This document shows positions 1 to 8,543 of a stretch of DNA of 51,820 nucleotides, one piece after another. Position numbers and translations under genes: made by a program. The DNA is from an uncultured Ruminococcus sp. (GTDB lineage: Bacteria; Bacillota; Clostridia; Oscillospirales; Ruminococcaceae), in contig CACYSH010000018.1 of the NCBI GenBank assembly GCA_902776945.1, positions 1-51,820 of the forward strand. Direction: 5' to 3'. The notes under the pieces were generated by a model, which searched no databases, had not been told where the DNA came from, and worked only from the letters and a program-made list of their open reading frames with translations. Each line of letters begins with the position of its first letter. The stretch's first letter is position 1.

Positions 1-8
1 AATCAGTG

Positions 9-176
9 ATTTCAATCCACGTCCCCCAAGCGGGGGACGACCCTCACAGCTTGAGGGCAGTTCGGGAAACATACCGAATTTCAATCCACGTCCCCCAAGC
101 GGGGGACGACGACCGCGAATGGAGCCTCGAAAGTAAGCCCCATATTTCAATCCACGTCCCCCAAGCGGGGGACGAC
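9..176 (-). CRISPR. Type I-C CRISPR array (leader-proximal end, 3 repeats visible)
   Basis: Three identical 33-bp repeats lie at 9-41, 78-110 and 144-176, separated by unique spacers of 36 and 33 bp; the array continues off the left edge. On the minus strand the repeat begins GTCGTCCCCCGCTTGGGGGA and ends GTGGATTGAAAT, the form typical of type I-C, with a CCCCC/GGGGG hairpin. The cas genes lie to the right and read toward the array, so the leader-proximal (newest) repeat is 144-176. The repeats translate into a spurious ORF that should be ignored. Confidence 0.97.
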
Positions 177-336
177 CCCAAAAGTGCAGTATATTCGAGC
201 ATTTACATTAACGAATACCCGCATTTTTGACAAAAACATTTGATGAAAATCATCAAACAAATAATCGTTTTCAGCTTTTCACGGCTGAAACACGGTGCGG
301 AACTCACGGGCATATCATGTGAGCTTATTATCCGCA
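177..336 (-). promoter_or_regulatory. CRISPR leader
   Basis: This 160-bp AT-rich stretch sits between the cas2 stop and the first repeat and contains no gene. It holds an inverted repeat TTTGATG-AAAAT-CATCAAA at 240-258, the kind of palindrome often seen in leaders as a protein-binding site. Its role as the array promoter and integration-anchoring sequence is inferred from position. Confidence 0.6.
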
Positions 337-627
337 CTAAAAGATCAAGGGTTCATCGACCTTGATAGCCTGCTTTGCTCCGATATGTTCGATCTTTGCT
401 TTTTTGCTGTCTCCGAGATAATAAAAGCGCAGGCTGTCCGTTTCCGAATCTATTATCTCGGTCAGCTTTTGTTTCAGCAGACGGCACTGCGCGGGGTCGA
501 GGATACATTCAAACACCGAATTCTGCACCCTCACGCCGTGATCCACGCACGCCTTTGCGACCTTTCTCAGCCGTTTTCTGCCTTCTTTATCCTGTGTATT
601 CACATCATAGGTTATAAGTACAAGCAT
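337..627 (-). CDS. cas2: CRISPR-associated endonuclease Cas2
   Basis: This 96-residue protein has the usual Cas2 size and ferredoxin-like fold. The N-terminal strand reads MLVLITYDVNT, with the conserved Asp of the TYDV motif, followed by the RLRKVAKACVDHG helix and the VQNSVFEC strand. Cas2 forms the central dimer of the Cas1-Cas2 integrase that inserts new spacers. It is the last gene of the cas5-cas8c-cas7-cas4-cas1-cas2 operon, 6 bp after cas1, and lies directly before the leader. It appears intact. Confidence 0.97.
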   Translation of the reverse strand: MLVLITYDVNTQDKEGRKRLRKVAKACVDHGVRVQNSVFECILDPAQCRLLKQKLTEIIDSETDSLRFYYLGDSKKAKIEHIGAKQAIKVDEPLIF

Positions 628-633
628 TCTATA

Positions 634-1665
634 TCACTTCCACATAAACGGCGGATATGCGTCAAGGTCTCCCCTGATATACCTTGCAAGCAGCAAAGCC
701 TGAACATAGGGCAGCATTCCCCATTGTATCTTTTCGTTGATAAACGGATGTTTCAGTTCATCGTCCTTGCGCTTCTGCCATGCGGCGATAAAGTCTTTTC
801 TTCCCTGTTCGGTAAGAAATACCGCTCCGTCCTCGCGTTCTTCAAAGTCCTTTTCATTTACTTGTTTTTTATTGATAAGCGTCAGAACAAATCTGTCGCA
901 AAGCGGAGCGCGGAACTCCTCGACCAGATCGAGCGCAAGAGAACGTCTTCCCGGGCGGTCGGTGTGCATGAAACCCACATAAGGGTCAAGCCCGACAGCT
1001 TCAAGAGCCGATGTACACATTCCCGTTGCAAGAGAATATGCAAACGAAAGCAAAGCGTTTGTCTTATCCTTCGGAGGACGTTTGCTCCGCACGGTAAAAG
1101 TGAATTTATCCTTTTGTGAGAGTACCATTTCGTCGAACACTCCGAAGTACACCTGTGCGCCTTCGCCCTCTATTCCCCGCAAAGTATCCATATTTGCCGC
1201 GCTTACTGCCTTATTTACTGAATCCTTCAGATACGCGGAACATTTTCGCAGCTTTTCCTCATTTACTCTCAGTGTATGCTCTCTCAGCGTTCTTTCGACC
1301 GACCAACGGGTATTGAACAGCTTTGCGGCTATGATATTCTTTGCAATTGCAAGGCTTCTTTCGGGATCGTCCGCTATACGGTACTGTTCCCTTCTCAGAA
1401 GTACGTTGCCGCTGACTTCGCCCTCCGCCCTTGCAAGAAATCTGCCGTGCCTGCTCATGAAAACAAGCTCGATACCTTCCGAAACACATTTGCCCATAAG
1501 TGCGGGACTTGCCCCCGCATATCCGAAGGTCATTATGCGTTCAAGATTATGGAGCGGAACTCTGCCTATCTCGTTCCCTTCCGCAGAGATCACGACCGTT
1601 TCGCCGTCAAGTGAAAGATACCTGTCGGGAGTATTGATATATAGTGTGTTCAGCAGTTTTTTCAT
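634..1665 (-). CDS. cas1: CRISPR-associated integrase Cas1 (type I-C)
   Basis: This 343-residue protein is the catalytic subunit of spacer integration. The N-terminal beta domain starts MKKLLNTLYINTPDRYLSLD. The C-terminal helical domain holds the expected metal ligands: a Glu in EGEGAQVYFG, the His of GFMHTDRPGR and the acidic DLVEEFR motif. The start chosen is the ATG at 1665, because it overlaps the cas4 stop by 4 nt and is preceded by GGGGGAGG. The longer frame that begins further upstream merely overlaps cas4. Confidence 0.97.
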   Translation of the reverse strand: MKKLLNTLYINTPDRYLSLDGETVVISAEGNEIGRVPLHNLERIMTFGYAGASPALMGKCVSEGIELVFMSRHGRFLARAEGEVSGNVLLRREQYRIADDPERSLAIAKNIIAAKLFNTRWSVERTLREHTLRVNEEKLRKCSAYLKDSVNKAVSAANMDTLRGIEGEGAQVYFGVFDEMVLSQKDKFTFTVRSKRPPKDKTNALLSFAYSLATGMCTSALEAVGLDPYVGFMHTDRPGRRSLALDLVEEFRAPLCDRFVLTLINKKQVNEKDFEEREDGAVFLTEQGRKDFIAAWQKRKDDELKHPFINEKIQWGMLPYVQALLLARYIRGDLDAYPPFMWK

Positions 1666-2327
1666 ATATCTGTATCCTCCCCCAGCATTTCTTTTACATA
1701 TTCTGACGCAGATTTTCCGCCGCACAGCACCGGCAGGCATATGTCTTTGAGAGAACAAGCGTTACAGGATTTTGAGCGCTTCACCTTCGGCGTGTATCTG
1801 CGGTCGTAATACATACGCATTTCGGCTATTGCTTTTTCGGTGCGTTCGCGCAGTTCTTCGGTAAAGACAACCTCATGTCGGTGCCTTGTTTCGCCGTAGA
1901 AAAGATAGCCTTTAGGTATCTCGCAGCAGAGCATTTCTTCAAGGCAGAGCGCCTGCGCGGTAAGCTGCATAATGTCGCTTTCGTCGGGCTTAGGCTCGCC
2001 GCGCTTGTACTCTATCGGGACTATCCTGTATCTTCCGTCAAGCCCCGAAATATTGATACCATCCTTATCCCTGACGAACTCGACCACATCGCATTCCCCG
2101 CTGATACCGAGCCGCGGCGAGGATACCGCCATCGCCCTTGTGATAACGGTATCTCCCCTTTTCTCGCGGAACTCTGCGTCATGAACATTGCGGTGCATTA
2201 CCTCGCCGTCGGCGGTGCGGTAATTGTCCGCCCACTGCTGTTCGATATGGATAAGCGCCCATTGTCTGCGGCAGAAAGCGAAATGCTGCAAGCCCGACAG
2301 CATCAGATAATCGTCCTCGCTGTACAT
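1662..2327 (-). CDS. cas4: CRISPR-associated exonuclease Cas4
   Basis: This is a 221-residue RecB-family nuclease that trims prespacers and helps select PAM-proximal ends with Cas1-Cas2 in type I-C. A Cys lies near the N-terminus (HFAFCRRQW), the nuclease motifs appear as an Asp in ECDVVEF and IEYKRGE, and three further Cys (CNACSLKDIC) complete the 4Fe-4S site. The start is set at the ATG at 2327, which has GAGGT five bases upstream and begins just after the cas7 stop. It is translationally coupled to cas1. Confidence 0.95.
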   Translation of the reverse strand: MYSEDDYLMLSGLQHFAFCRRQWALIHIEQQWADNYRTADGEVMHRNVHDAEFREKRGDTVITRAMAVSSPRLGISGECDVVEFVRDKDGINISGLDGRYRIVPIEYKRGEPKPDESDIMQLTAQALCLEEMLCCEIPKGYLFYGETRHRHEVVFTEELRERTEKAIAEMRMYYDRRYTPKVKRSKSCNACSLKDICLPVLCGGKSASEYVKEMLGEDTDI

Positions 2328-2328
2328 A

Positions 2329-3186
2329 TCAGACCTCAAATTTTTGGGGTGTCAAATCATCGAGCGGTTCAAGCGTTATATCATAATCCTCAAAACATCT
2401 CGGTCTGTCTAAACCGTCTTTCAGCTTGATTTTCAGAAGTCTGTGAACCTTAGCAGACGAATATTTCGGAATTTTGCAGTCATGCTCATACCAGTATACG
2501 CAGCGAACCTCCATACTTCCCTCCGGTCGAGCTGACGAGCAGTCGTTTTCGAAAAGCGTTTCAAGCGCGGTCTTTATCTTAGCCGCGTCCTCTGCGGTGA
2601 ATCCCGTTTTTTCCGCAAGCTGACAATTAATGCTGCCGTGGAAAACGTATACCGCGAAATCTACTCTATGCTTCGTTCCCATAGTATCGGAAGCCTTGCT
2701 TTCCTTGCCGCTCTCGCCGTTCACACTCTTGGTTATCTGCATACTTGTAATATCTATCGGCGAAGCGCTTACTGCCTGCTGTATAGAAACGGGGCCTCTT
2801 ACCCCGACCGAGACCGAATCACCTTTGAATGCGAATACCTGCCCGAAGCTGCGGACATCTATCCATTCCTCGCAGGCTGCCTTTGCAAAGAGGTCAACAT
2901 CTGTATTCTTCTGCTTGCTCAAAGCCGCGAGCTTTTCGCTGCCTTTTACTCTGTCATGAAGGCTTTTGAACCCGTCGTCGCATCTGTCGTCCGACTGAAC
3001 GAAGATCCTCTCGCCCATATCCTGCAAGCGGTTGCGGATCTTTCTCTTTATGCAGACATCGCTTATCTCGCCAAAGCCGTCGTAATTCTCGCGGGGGCGG
3101 TTGCCGTTCAGAGGGTCGCCGTTCGGGTTGGCGTTTTTGGCGGTTATTATCACGGAAAAATCTATCTTATGTTCAAGTGCAGACAT
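2329..3186 (-). CDS. cas7: Cascade backbone protein Cas7 (Csd2 type)
   Basis: This 285-residue RAMP protein polymerises along the crRNA to form the spine of the I-C effector complex. The start of the protein carries the Csd2 hallmark region FSVIITAKNANPNGDPL followed by NRPRENYDG. It lies between cas8c (3-bp gap) and cas4 (1-bp gap) in a compact operon. Length and order are normal for type I-C and no disruption is seen. Confidence 0.96.
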   Translation of the reverse strand: MSALEHKIDFSVIITAKNANPNGDPLNGNRPRENYDGFGEISDVCIKRKIRNRLQDMGERIFVQSDDRCDDGFKSLHDRVKGSEKLAALSKQKNTDVDLFAKAACEEWIDVRSFGQVFAFKGDSVSVGVRGPVSIQQAVSASPIDITSMQITKSVNGESGKESKASDTMGTKHRVDFAVYVFHGSINCQLAEKTGFTAEDAAKIKTALETLFENDCSSARPEGSMEVRCVYWYEHDCKIPKYSSAKVHRLLKIKLKDGLDRPRCFEDYDITLEPLDDLTPQKFEV

Positions 3187-3189
3187 TGT

Positions 3190-5067
3190 TTATACCTCCT
3201 CACCGGTTTCATTATCGTTCGTGTCGTCTTCTGACTTGTTTCCCCAGAGCAGGGCGTTATAGTGGTGGAAACCTATCAGATACATGGGCGTAAGACCGCT
3301 GTTATCGGAGAAATCGTCCGGCGACATCTTCGCCATTATCTCGTTGAGGTGTTTGGTATATCTCACCATTATACGCGGGTCTTTTTCAAGATACGGTTCA
3401 AGTCTTTCCTCGATGATCTTCCATGTCTGATAAGGTCTTGAAGAAAAGGCATTCCAGTAGCGGCGGGCGTTGGTTATGCGTTTCTCGTTCTTATCGTAGG
3501 TATCGCTTTCCGCCTTGTCCGCGATAGCAAGCAGACAACCGAAAAGATAATTGCGGTCGGTATTTGTCGGGTCGTAAGCCATTTTTATCTCTCCTTTGTA
3601 AAAACGTGTATTATCCGAATCAAGCTGTGCTTTGCGTATCATTCCGCAGGCGGTCTCGACAACTCTCCTGTGACTTCCCTGCTGGTCGTAAGAAAGCGGC
3701 TGAGATGCTTTGTTGAAAAGCGCGTAAACTATATCCATTGGGAGCTTTTTTCCGTCGGTCGTACAAGGCAGCAAACGAAGCACAATGCTTTTCAGTACCT
3801 TTTTATCACATTCAAGCCTGCCGCCCTGTTCCGTTCCGAAAGCACATACCGCAATATCATAGAATCCGAAAGAGTTTATCTCGTTCCGTCCTTTTTTGCC
3901 GTTGAACCTGCGCCATGCGGTCTGTTCGTGCCATTTTGCAAGATTTGTATAAAACACTGATCTTTCAAGCTCGGTATATACGGATATGGAAAGTCTTCCG
4001 GTAGTAGCCGCGTCAAGACCCAGTATCATGACTTTATCGCCTTCGTTAAAGCTGTCCTTATAGCCGAGAATCAGCTTTTGCAGTCTTTCGGCGAAGTATT
4101 TTTTAGGGTCGTACTCTGCCGGTTCGGGTTCGTCATCGTCAAGGTCGAGCATACTGCGCGTAGGCTCGGGAACGGGTTCAAGCGAGCTTTGCCAGGTCAC
4201 GAGCGTAAGAGAATCAAATGAAATACCCTGCCTGCTTATCAGCCATTTCAGCGCGTTGTGCATTTTCTGCGAAAATTCGTAGCTTACGGACAAAGCCTGT
4301 TCCTTGTCGAGAAAACGTCCGCGGTAGGTGAAACCGCTTTCGTCGTTTGATGAAATCAGTTTAGCCTTGTCCCCGCTGTTGCGTATCTTTGACGGGTGCT
4401 TGTAGGTCAGCGTTTTCGTTTCGCCCGTCGCGTAGCATAGCTCGCCCGAACCGCTTTCCGCCGAGTTGAAGCCGATAAAGCTGTCATACAGCGAGGTATC
4501 CTCCCATGTCCTGCAAACGCTGTCTTTCGTTTGCACGATAAATCTAACAAAGCAGTCCTCCTGCGGTATTCCGGCTATCTTCACTTTTGTATCGAGCTTT
4601 CCCGTTTCCGCGTCAACTGTCAGAACGCCGCTCCCCACAAGGTCGCCGAGCAATTCCTTTTTGATAAGATAGGCATATATCGCTTTGACGGCAATATGCG
4701 CAAATTCGCTTTCGCACCACTTATTAAGCTGTTCGATATACGCTTCGAAATATGCGCTGTTGTCCGAGCGCTTTCCTTCGGTATACTGCGGATAGTCGCC
4801 CGCGATATACACGAGCTTATCCGCGAGGGGCATGGGGGTTATGCCGCTGCTCCTTGTTCCCGAATCCTCTGTTACGGGGATAATCGTCACAGCATTTTCC
4901 TTGTTTATGGAATTTGCCGAAACGAACTCCCCTTCTTCGTCTATTGTAAGCTCTATCTGCGCATTAGCTGTCGAGTGAGATATAGGCAGCAGAGGATCCT
5001 CGCCTTCGGCTTTTTCGGTTCCGACAACTCGTTCATAAACATTATAAAGCTCATTCGTCCAGCTCAA
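3190..5067 (-). CDS. cas8c: Cascade large subunit Cas8c (Csd1)
   Basis: This protein of about 625 residues recognises the PAM and recruits Cas3 in type I-C. In this subtype an internal start also makes a small Cas11c subunit, but no such start was resolved here. The best start is a TTG at 5067 giving MSWTNELYNVYERV, the classic Csd1 N-terminus, with GGGGGAGG eight bases upstream. An in-frame upstream ATG has no good ribosome site. It overlaps the end of cas5 by 17 bp. The C-terminal acidic tail (SEDDTNDNETGEE) is unremarkable. Confidence 0.93.
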   Translation of the reverse strand: MSWTNELYNVYERVVGTEKAEGEDPLLPISHSTANAQIELTIDEEGEFVSANSINKENAVTIIPVTEDSGTRSSGITPMPLADKLVYIAGDYPQYTEGKRSDNSAYFEAYIEQLNKWCESEFAHIAVKAIYAYLIKKELLGDLVGSGVLTVDAETGKLDTKVKIAGIPQEDCFVRFIVQTKDSVCRTWEDTSLYDSFIGFNSAESGSGELCYATGETKTLTYKHPSKIRNSGDKAKLISSNDESGFTYRGRFLDKEQALSVSYEFSQKMHNALKWLISRQGISFDSLTLVTWQSSLEPVPEPTRSMLDLDDDEPEPAEYDPKKYFAERLQKLILGYKDSFNEGDKVMILGLDAATTGRLSISVYTELERSVFYTNLAKWHEQTAWRRFNGKKGRNEINSFGFYDIAVCAFGTEQGGRLECDKKVLKSIVLRLLPCTTDGKKLPMDIVYALFNKASQPLSYDQQGSHRRVVETACGMIRKAQLDSDNTRFYKGEIKMAYDPTNTDRNYLFGCLLAIADKAESDTYDKNEKRITNARRYWNAFSSRPYQTWKIIEERLEPYLEKDPRIMVRYTKHLNEIMAKMSPDDFSDNSGLTPMYLIGFHHYNALLWGNKSEDDTNDNETGEEV

Positions 5068-5794
5068 GGCTGTCACCTCCCCCGAACTCTTCAAGACCCA
5101 TGAAGTTTTCCTGCTCTTTGCCGAACTGCTTCATCTTCATCGGGCGTATGTGCCTTTTGTGGGTCATTTCGGACGGTCTTACAAACTCGATCACGCCGTT
5201 TTTCATGACAGGCTGCCACAGACACACGGTAAGCTGTCCCTTGTCCTCTTCCTTTTCGGCTTCGTCGGGATATATCATCGCTTCATACATCAGCCCGAAT
5301 GTCATATCCACGCCGTCATAAGCGCCTTCGCCTTCTCCGAACACGCATGGCTCAACGTATCCCTGGCACTCACGCGCCCCTATGAAGATGTCTCGCCTGC
5401 CGCCGCGCTCGATCATGCGCTTTGCAATATTATGGTGCTTGTGTTCGTTTCTGTCGGCTTCAAGCTCGGGGCGGTTGAGATTCCACTCAAAATGCGCCCT
5501 GACCTGATAGCACACGTCGTCAAGATAGCTGTAATACGCAAGGTCGTTCCCGCCGCCGTATTTGATCGGTCTCACGCCGCGTCGGACGGTCTTGATATGA
5601 TTCATTATCCTTACAGCGTCGATGAACCATATCAATGTCGGCTTGAAATATATGCTGTGCGTTATCCCTTTGAGCGCTTCGTATGTGGGAAGGGTATAGC
5701 TTGTTTTCTCTCCCCCTGCTCTCGTCAAAACGTCGGAAAACAGCGCACTTTTGCCATATACCATATACTCCACCGTGTTCCGGTGCTTCTGCAT
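5051..5794 (-). CDS. cas5: Cas5c, crRNA-processing Cascade subunit
   Basis: This is a protein of about 247 residues. In type I-C there is no Cas6, and Cas5c itself cleaves pre-crRNA in the repeat and then caps the 5' handle. The sequence shows YGKSALFSDVLTRAGGEKTSY and the YEALKGITHSIYFKPTLIWF region, typical of Cas5d/c. Three Met codons lie close together. The ATG at 5794 has the best spacing (9 nt) from AAAGGAG, so it is preferred over 5800 and 5803. It is the first gene of the six-gene effector and adaptation operon. Confidence 0.94.
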   Translation of the reverse strand: MQKHRNTVEYMVYGKSALFSDVLTRAGGEKTSYTLPTYEALKGITHSIYFKPTLIWFIDAVRIMNHIKTVRRGVRPIKYGGGNDLAYYSYLDDVCYQVRAHFEWNLNRPELEADRNEHKHHNIAKRMIERGGRRDIFIGARECQGYVEPCVFGEGEGAYDGVDMTFGLMYEAMIYPDEAEKEEDKGQLTVCLWQPVMKNGVIEFVRPSEMTHKRHIRPMKMKQFGKEQENFMGLEEFGGGDSLELDE

Positions 5795-5803
5795 GGTCAT
5801 CAT

Positions 5804-5855
5804 CTCCTTTCAATTGAATTAATATTATAATAGCTTATTTTTCTGATTTTGTCAA
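5804..5855 (-). promoter_or_regulatory. Promoter and RBS of the cas5-8c-7-4-1-2 operon
   Basis: On the minus strand a consensus TTGACA (5850-5855) is separated by 17 bp from TATTAT (5827-5832), giving a start near 5820. AAAGGAG (5804-5810) precedes cas5. The -10 box and start point lie inside the 17-nt stretch that matches the guide of the small CRISPR-like RNA at 5921. Confidence 0.85.
5809..5828 (+). promoter_or_regulatory. Candidate Cascade self-target in the cas5 promoter (TTC PAM + protospacer)
   Basis: On the plus strand TTC (5809-5811) is followed by AATTGAATTAATATTAT (5812-5828). The solitary crRNA-like element at 5921 has guide AATTGCATTAATATTAT from 5948. Sixteen of 17 bases match, and the single mismatch is at guide position 6, a position that Cascade flips out and does not read. 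TTC is the established PAM of type I-C. Similarity stops after position 17, which would favour binding without cleavage. Function is inferred. Confidence 0.75.
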
Positions 5856-5904
5856 GGCTTTTCCCGAAACTTTACAATTTGTTCATTTTATCGTTTCCTT
5901 GTCA

Positions 5905-6012
5905 TGATATAATAGGAAATGTCGCATCAAAATGCGTGGATTGAAAAAATTGCATTAATATTATGTAAAGCGCTTCACCGCATAGGCTAACCCCCTATGC
6001 GGTGATCGTTTT
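5905..6012 (+). ncRNA. CRISPR-repeat-like regulatory RNA (CreR type)
   Basis: An extended -10 (TGATATAAT, 5905-5913) places a transcript start at about 5920. The transcript would open with a divergent CRISPR repeat (5921-5947): GTCGCATCAAAATGCG folds as a CGCAT/ATGCG hairpin and is followed by GTGGATTGAAA, identical to the 3' handle of the array repeat. The guide follows from 5948, then a 12-bp hairpin (5975-6005, CACCGCATAGG/CCTATGCGGTG) that can end the RNA and also cas3. Solitary crRNA-like RNAs that tune cas expression are known in other subtypes as CreR. This copy sits between cas3 and cas5 and targets the cas5 promoter. Confidence 0.75.
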
Positions 6013-8348
6013 CAATACATCAGAAGTTCGCGTTCCGCACCATCGATCGTCACTCCGTATTCGGGGCTGTAATGCTCTTTTTTAAGCACAGTGGCTCCGC
6101 AGTTACAGGGAGAAAGCGCGTTATTGTCCAGCAGTTTCAGCTCTATACCTTTATAAATCCCGACCGTGTATTTCTGCGCCTTCCGCAGCAAATTATCAAG
6201 CTCGTCAGCGGACGGAGCTGATTGCAGTTTCAAAATGATCTCCTGCGCTTGCTTGTTATACGGAACGATGACATTCAGCGTTTTGCTGTCTATCACCTCG
6301 AAAAGCTCTCCAGCCGTTTTGAAGGACTGCGACATATTCTTATCGGGTCTGTTCCCTCGGCACGCGCTGTATTTTTCGCCATTCAGAGATAATAATTCCA
6401 ATAACGATATGTTCGAACCATTCTGCTTTGCGATATATGACAGCTTGTCTCCGTAAAGTCCGTACAGCTTGGTGAAATATTCGCTTTGTATTTCCACGGA
6501 TAACAGATCATCGGAGGCATTTTTCAGCACCTGCCGCGAAATGTTCTGTGCGTTTTTTATCTCTTCAAGACGCAAGCGGCTTTCATCTTTCAGATTTATC
6601 ATGTAAACAGGACACAAGCCCTCATTCTCGCCGTTGCGGTTACAGCGCCCCGCAGCCTGCGCGGCGTTGTCCATACCCGCAAGCACCCTTACCACGCACC
6701 TGAAAGAAATATCCACGCCCGCCTCGATAAGCTGAGTTGTCACGCATATTACGGGCTTGCGCTTTTTCAGAAACCTCTTCAATGTCCCTATTCTTTTCTT
6801 GCGGTGCGCGGGACACATATTCGTGCTTAAATGTATAAGATACGCCTCGCCTGCCGCTTTCTCTTTCAGCAGACGGTACAGCTCCAGCGCTTCCGCCTTT
6901 GTATTAACGACAAGCAGCAGATCGCCGTTTTCCTTGAACTTATCATAGCAGAAATCTGCCGCCTGCTCGTTATCGTACCCGAATTTCGTGAGAGCGTTTA
7001 TTACCTCCGTGCGCCTGAAAAAGCGATAGTCCTCGTCATAGCCGGAGATCATGTCTTTCGATTCATCAAAATCTATCGCGTAATTATTCTTCTCAAACGT
7101 CGGCTGAGTTGCCGAGCATAACACCACCGAGCAGCCGCAGGCTTTCGCAAGAAAGTTCACCGCAAGGCTGAACATATTTACGCACTTTATCGGAACGGAC
7201 TGCACCTCGTCGATAATGATGACCGAATTGCACAGCCGGTGCATTCTTCTTACCGAAGAAGTCTTATAAGAAAAAAGTGTATTAAGAAACTGCACCATAG
7301 TAGTAGCAATTACCGACTTGTCCCAGCGTTCGGTGTGGAGCTGATATTCGTTCAATTCATTTTCGCCGTCGATCTCGGCTATGATATTTGAATGATGCTC
7401 CAGAAAATCATCACCCGCAAGCGAACGGATAACGTCGCTGTTCTGTTCAAGTATCGACATGAACGGCGCGATATAGAAGATACGCTCCATACCGAATTTG
7501 CGGCATTGCTTTATTGCAAATCTCATTGACGATAGCGTTTTGCCGCCGCCCGTCGGAACGATAAGCCTGCACACCCCGACTTTATGCTCTGCAAAATCTG
7601 CGCATCTGTCGGAAATACTTCGTCTTCTTAGCGAAATAGGGTCGGTCTTTTCCCCAAACGCTTTCAGCTTTTCGTCCATGCGCCCGTCCATTTTCTCCCA
7701 AAGAGCAGAAGCCGTGTCCTGGGTAAAAATGGTTTCCCTGCCCGCCATAAAATCGGCGGTGTCGGTTCGGTCAGCGTCTATCAGCGCCGATTGGATAAGT
7801 CTTTCGAGCATACCGATATAAAATGCTTTTGCTGTATTATCCTTTGTCTTTAACCGGCGCAGCTTGGACATTATCTCCTTTGCCGACCGTGAAAGCAGTT
7901 CGGCAATATCTTCATCGGCAAGAAGCTCCCTGATATTTTTTGAAGCCTCGTCATATCCGTCCGATTTGGCGATGCGCTTTTCAAGATAATTCTCATCATT
8001 ATTGTCTATCCAGTCGTGGATAGCATGATGAGATATTATCGTATGTGCAATGAGCGTTGCCGCCGCAAGAGCGATCCCTTCGGCTTTATTGCCGGCTTCA
8101 TCAAGCAGGAATCTCGCCCCCGCATAGCTGTGATCTATGTCGCCGCGCTTGTCATCGGAAAGCTCATGGATATAATCATTGAAGCGAGTCGTGAATTTTC
8201 CGCCGTCATGAAAAAGCCCTCCGATTCTTCCGGTTGCACCAAGTCCCACCGGAACAAGATACCCCTCGCAAAGCCGCGCAGTATTTTTGCTGTGTTCAAA
8301 AACAGATTGTTCTTTCTTATCCGTTTTCCTGATGTGAGCAATATACAT
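6012..8348 (-). CDS. cas3: CRISPR-associated helicase-nuclease Cas3
   Basis: This 778-residue protein degrades DNA after Cascade recruitment. The N-terminal HD nuclease domain shows FEHSKNTA and LFHDGGKF (H47, D48), with later His residues in SHHAIHDW. The SF2 helicase follows with Walker A PTGGGKT near residue 262, the DEVQ box near 376, SATQPTF, and motif VI in AAQAAGRCNRNG. The start at 8348 is supported by AAAGGAGG. It has its own promoter and is separated from the cas5 operon by the small regulatory RNA, so the two transcription units can be controlled independently. Confidence 0.96.
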   Translation of the reverse strand: MYIAHIRKTDKKEQSVFEHSKNTARLCEGYLVPVGLGATGRIGGLFHDGGKFTTRFNDYIHELSDDKRGDIDHSYAGARFLLDEAGNKAEGIALAAATLIAHTIISHHAIHDWIDNNDENYLEKRIAKSDGYDEASKNIRELLADEDIAELLSRSAKEIMSKLRRLKTKDNTAKAFYIGMLERLIQSALIDADRTDTADFMAGRETIFTQDTASALWEKMDGRMDEKLKAFGEKTDPISLRRRSISDRCADFAEHKVGVCRLIVPTGGGKTLSSMRFAIKQCRKFGMERIFYIAPFMSILEQNSDVIRSLAGDDFLEHHSNIIAEIDGENELNEYQLHTERWDKSVIATTMVQFLNTLFSYKTSSVRRMHRLCNSVIIIDEVQSVPIKCVNMFSLAVNFLAKACGCSVVLCSATQPTFEKNNYAIDFDESKDMISGYDEDYRFFRRTEVINALTKFGYDNEQAADFCYDKFKENGDLLLVVNTKAEALELYRLLKEKAAGEAYLIHLSTNMCPAHRKKRIGTLKRFLKKRKPVICVTTQLIEAGVDISFRCVVRVLAGMDNAAQAAGRCNRNGENEGLCPVYMINLKDESRLRLEEIKNAQNISRQVLKNASDDLLSVEIQSEYFTKLYGLYGDKLSYIAKQNGSNISLLELLSLNGEKYSACRGNRPDKNMSQSFKTAGELFEVIDSKTLNVIVPYNKQAQEIILKLQSAPSADELDNLLRKAQKYTVGIYKGIELKLLDNNALSPCNCGATVLKKEHYSPEYGVTIDGAERELLMY

Positions 8349-8391
8349 ATATGACCTCCTTTTTGGTTGTTGTTCACAGATTGTTTTAACT

Positions 8392-8420
8392 ATTATACTA
8401 CAATATGGTTCTTTTGTCAA
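8392..8420 (-). promoter_or_regulatory. cas3 promoter
   Basis: On the minus strand TTGACA (8415-8420) and TATAAT (8392-8397) are separated by exactly 17 bp, followed by AAAGGAGG and the cas3 ATG at 8348. No match to the CreR-like guide was seen here. Confidence 0.85.
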
Positions 8421-8430
8421 GATATATTTA

Positions 8431-8543
8431 TTAGACTTCCTCGGAAACTAGACATTAGAGGCTAGAAGATCGAAATTATCGCTTTCTATTGATTTTACAA
8501 ACAAAGTGAGATTCACGAACCTCTAGTTTCCGAGGAAGTCTAA
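8431..8543. mobile_element. 113-bp MITE-like element with 22-bp terminal inverted repeats
   Basis: The left end starts TTAGACTTCCTCGGAAACTA and the right end (8522-8543) is its exact reverse complement over 22 bp. No gene lies inside. If the outer TA is taken as the duplicated target, the termini read GACTTCCTCGG, consistent with an IS630/mariner-like non-autonomous element. A remnant of one terminus (CGAGGAAGTCTA) recurs at 51002-51013. The family assignment is an inference. Confidence 0.75.

Noticed and set aside
6-230. ORF with repeated ISIHVPQAGDD peptides
   Set aside because: It is the translation of CRISPR repeats and spacers; no ribosome site, and the array explains it fully.
295-1119. 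274-codon plus-strand ORF across cas2/cas1
   Set aside because: Antisense to well-supported cas2 and cas1 genes, with no family resemblance; a shadow frame.
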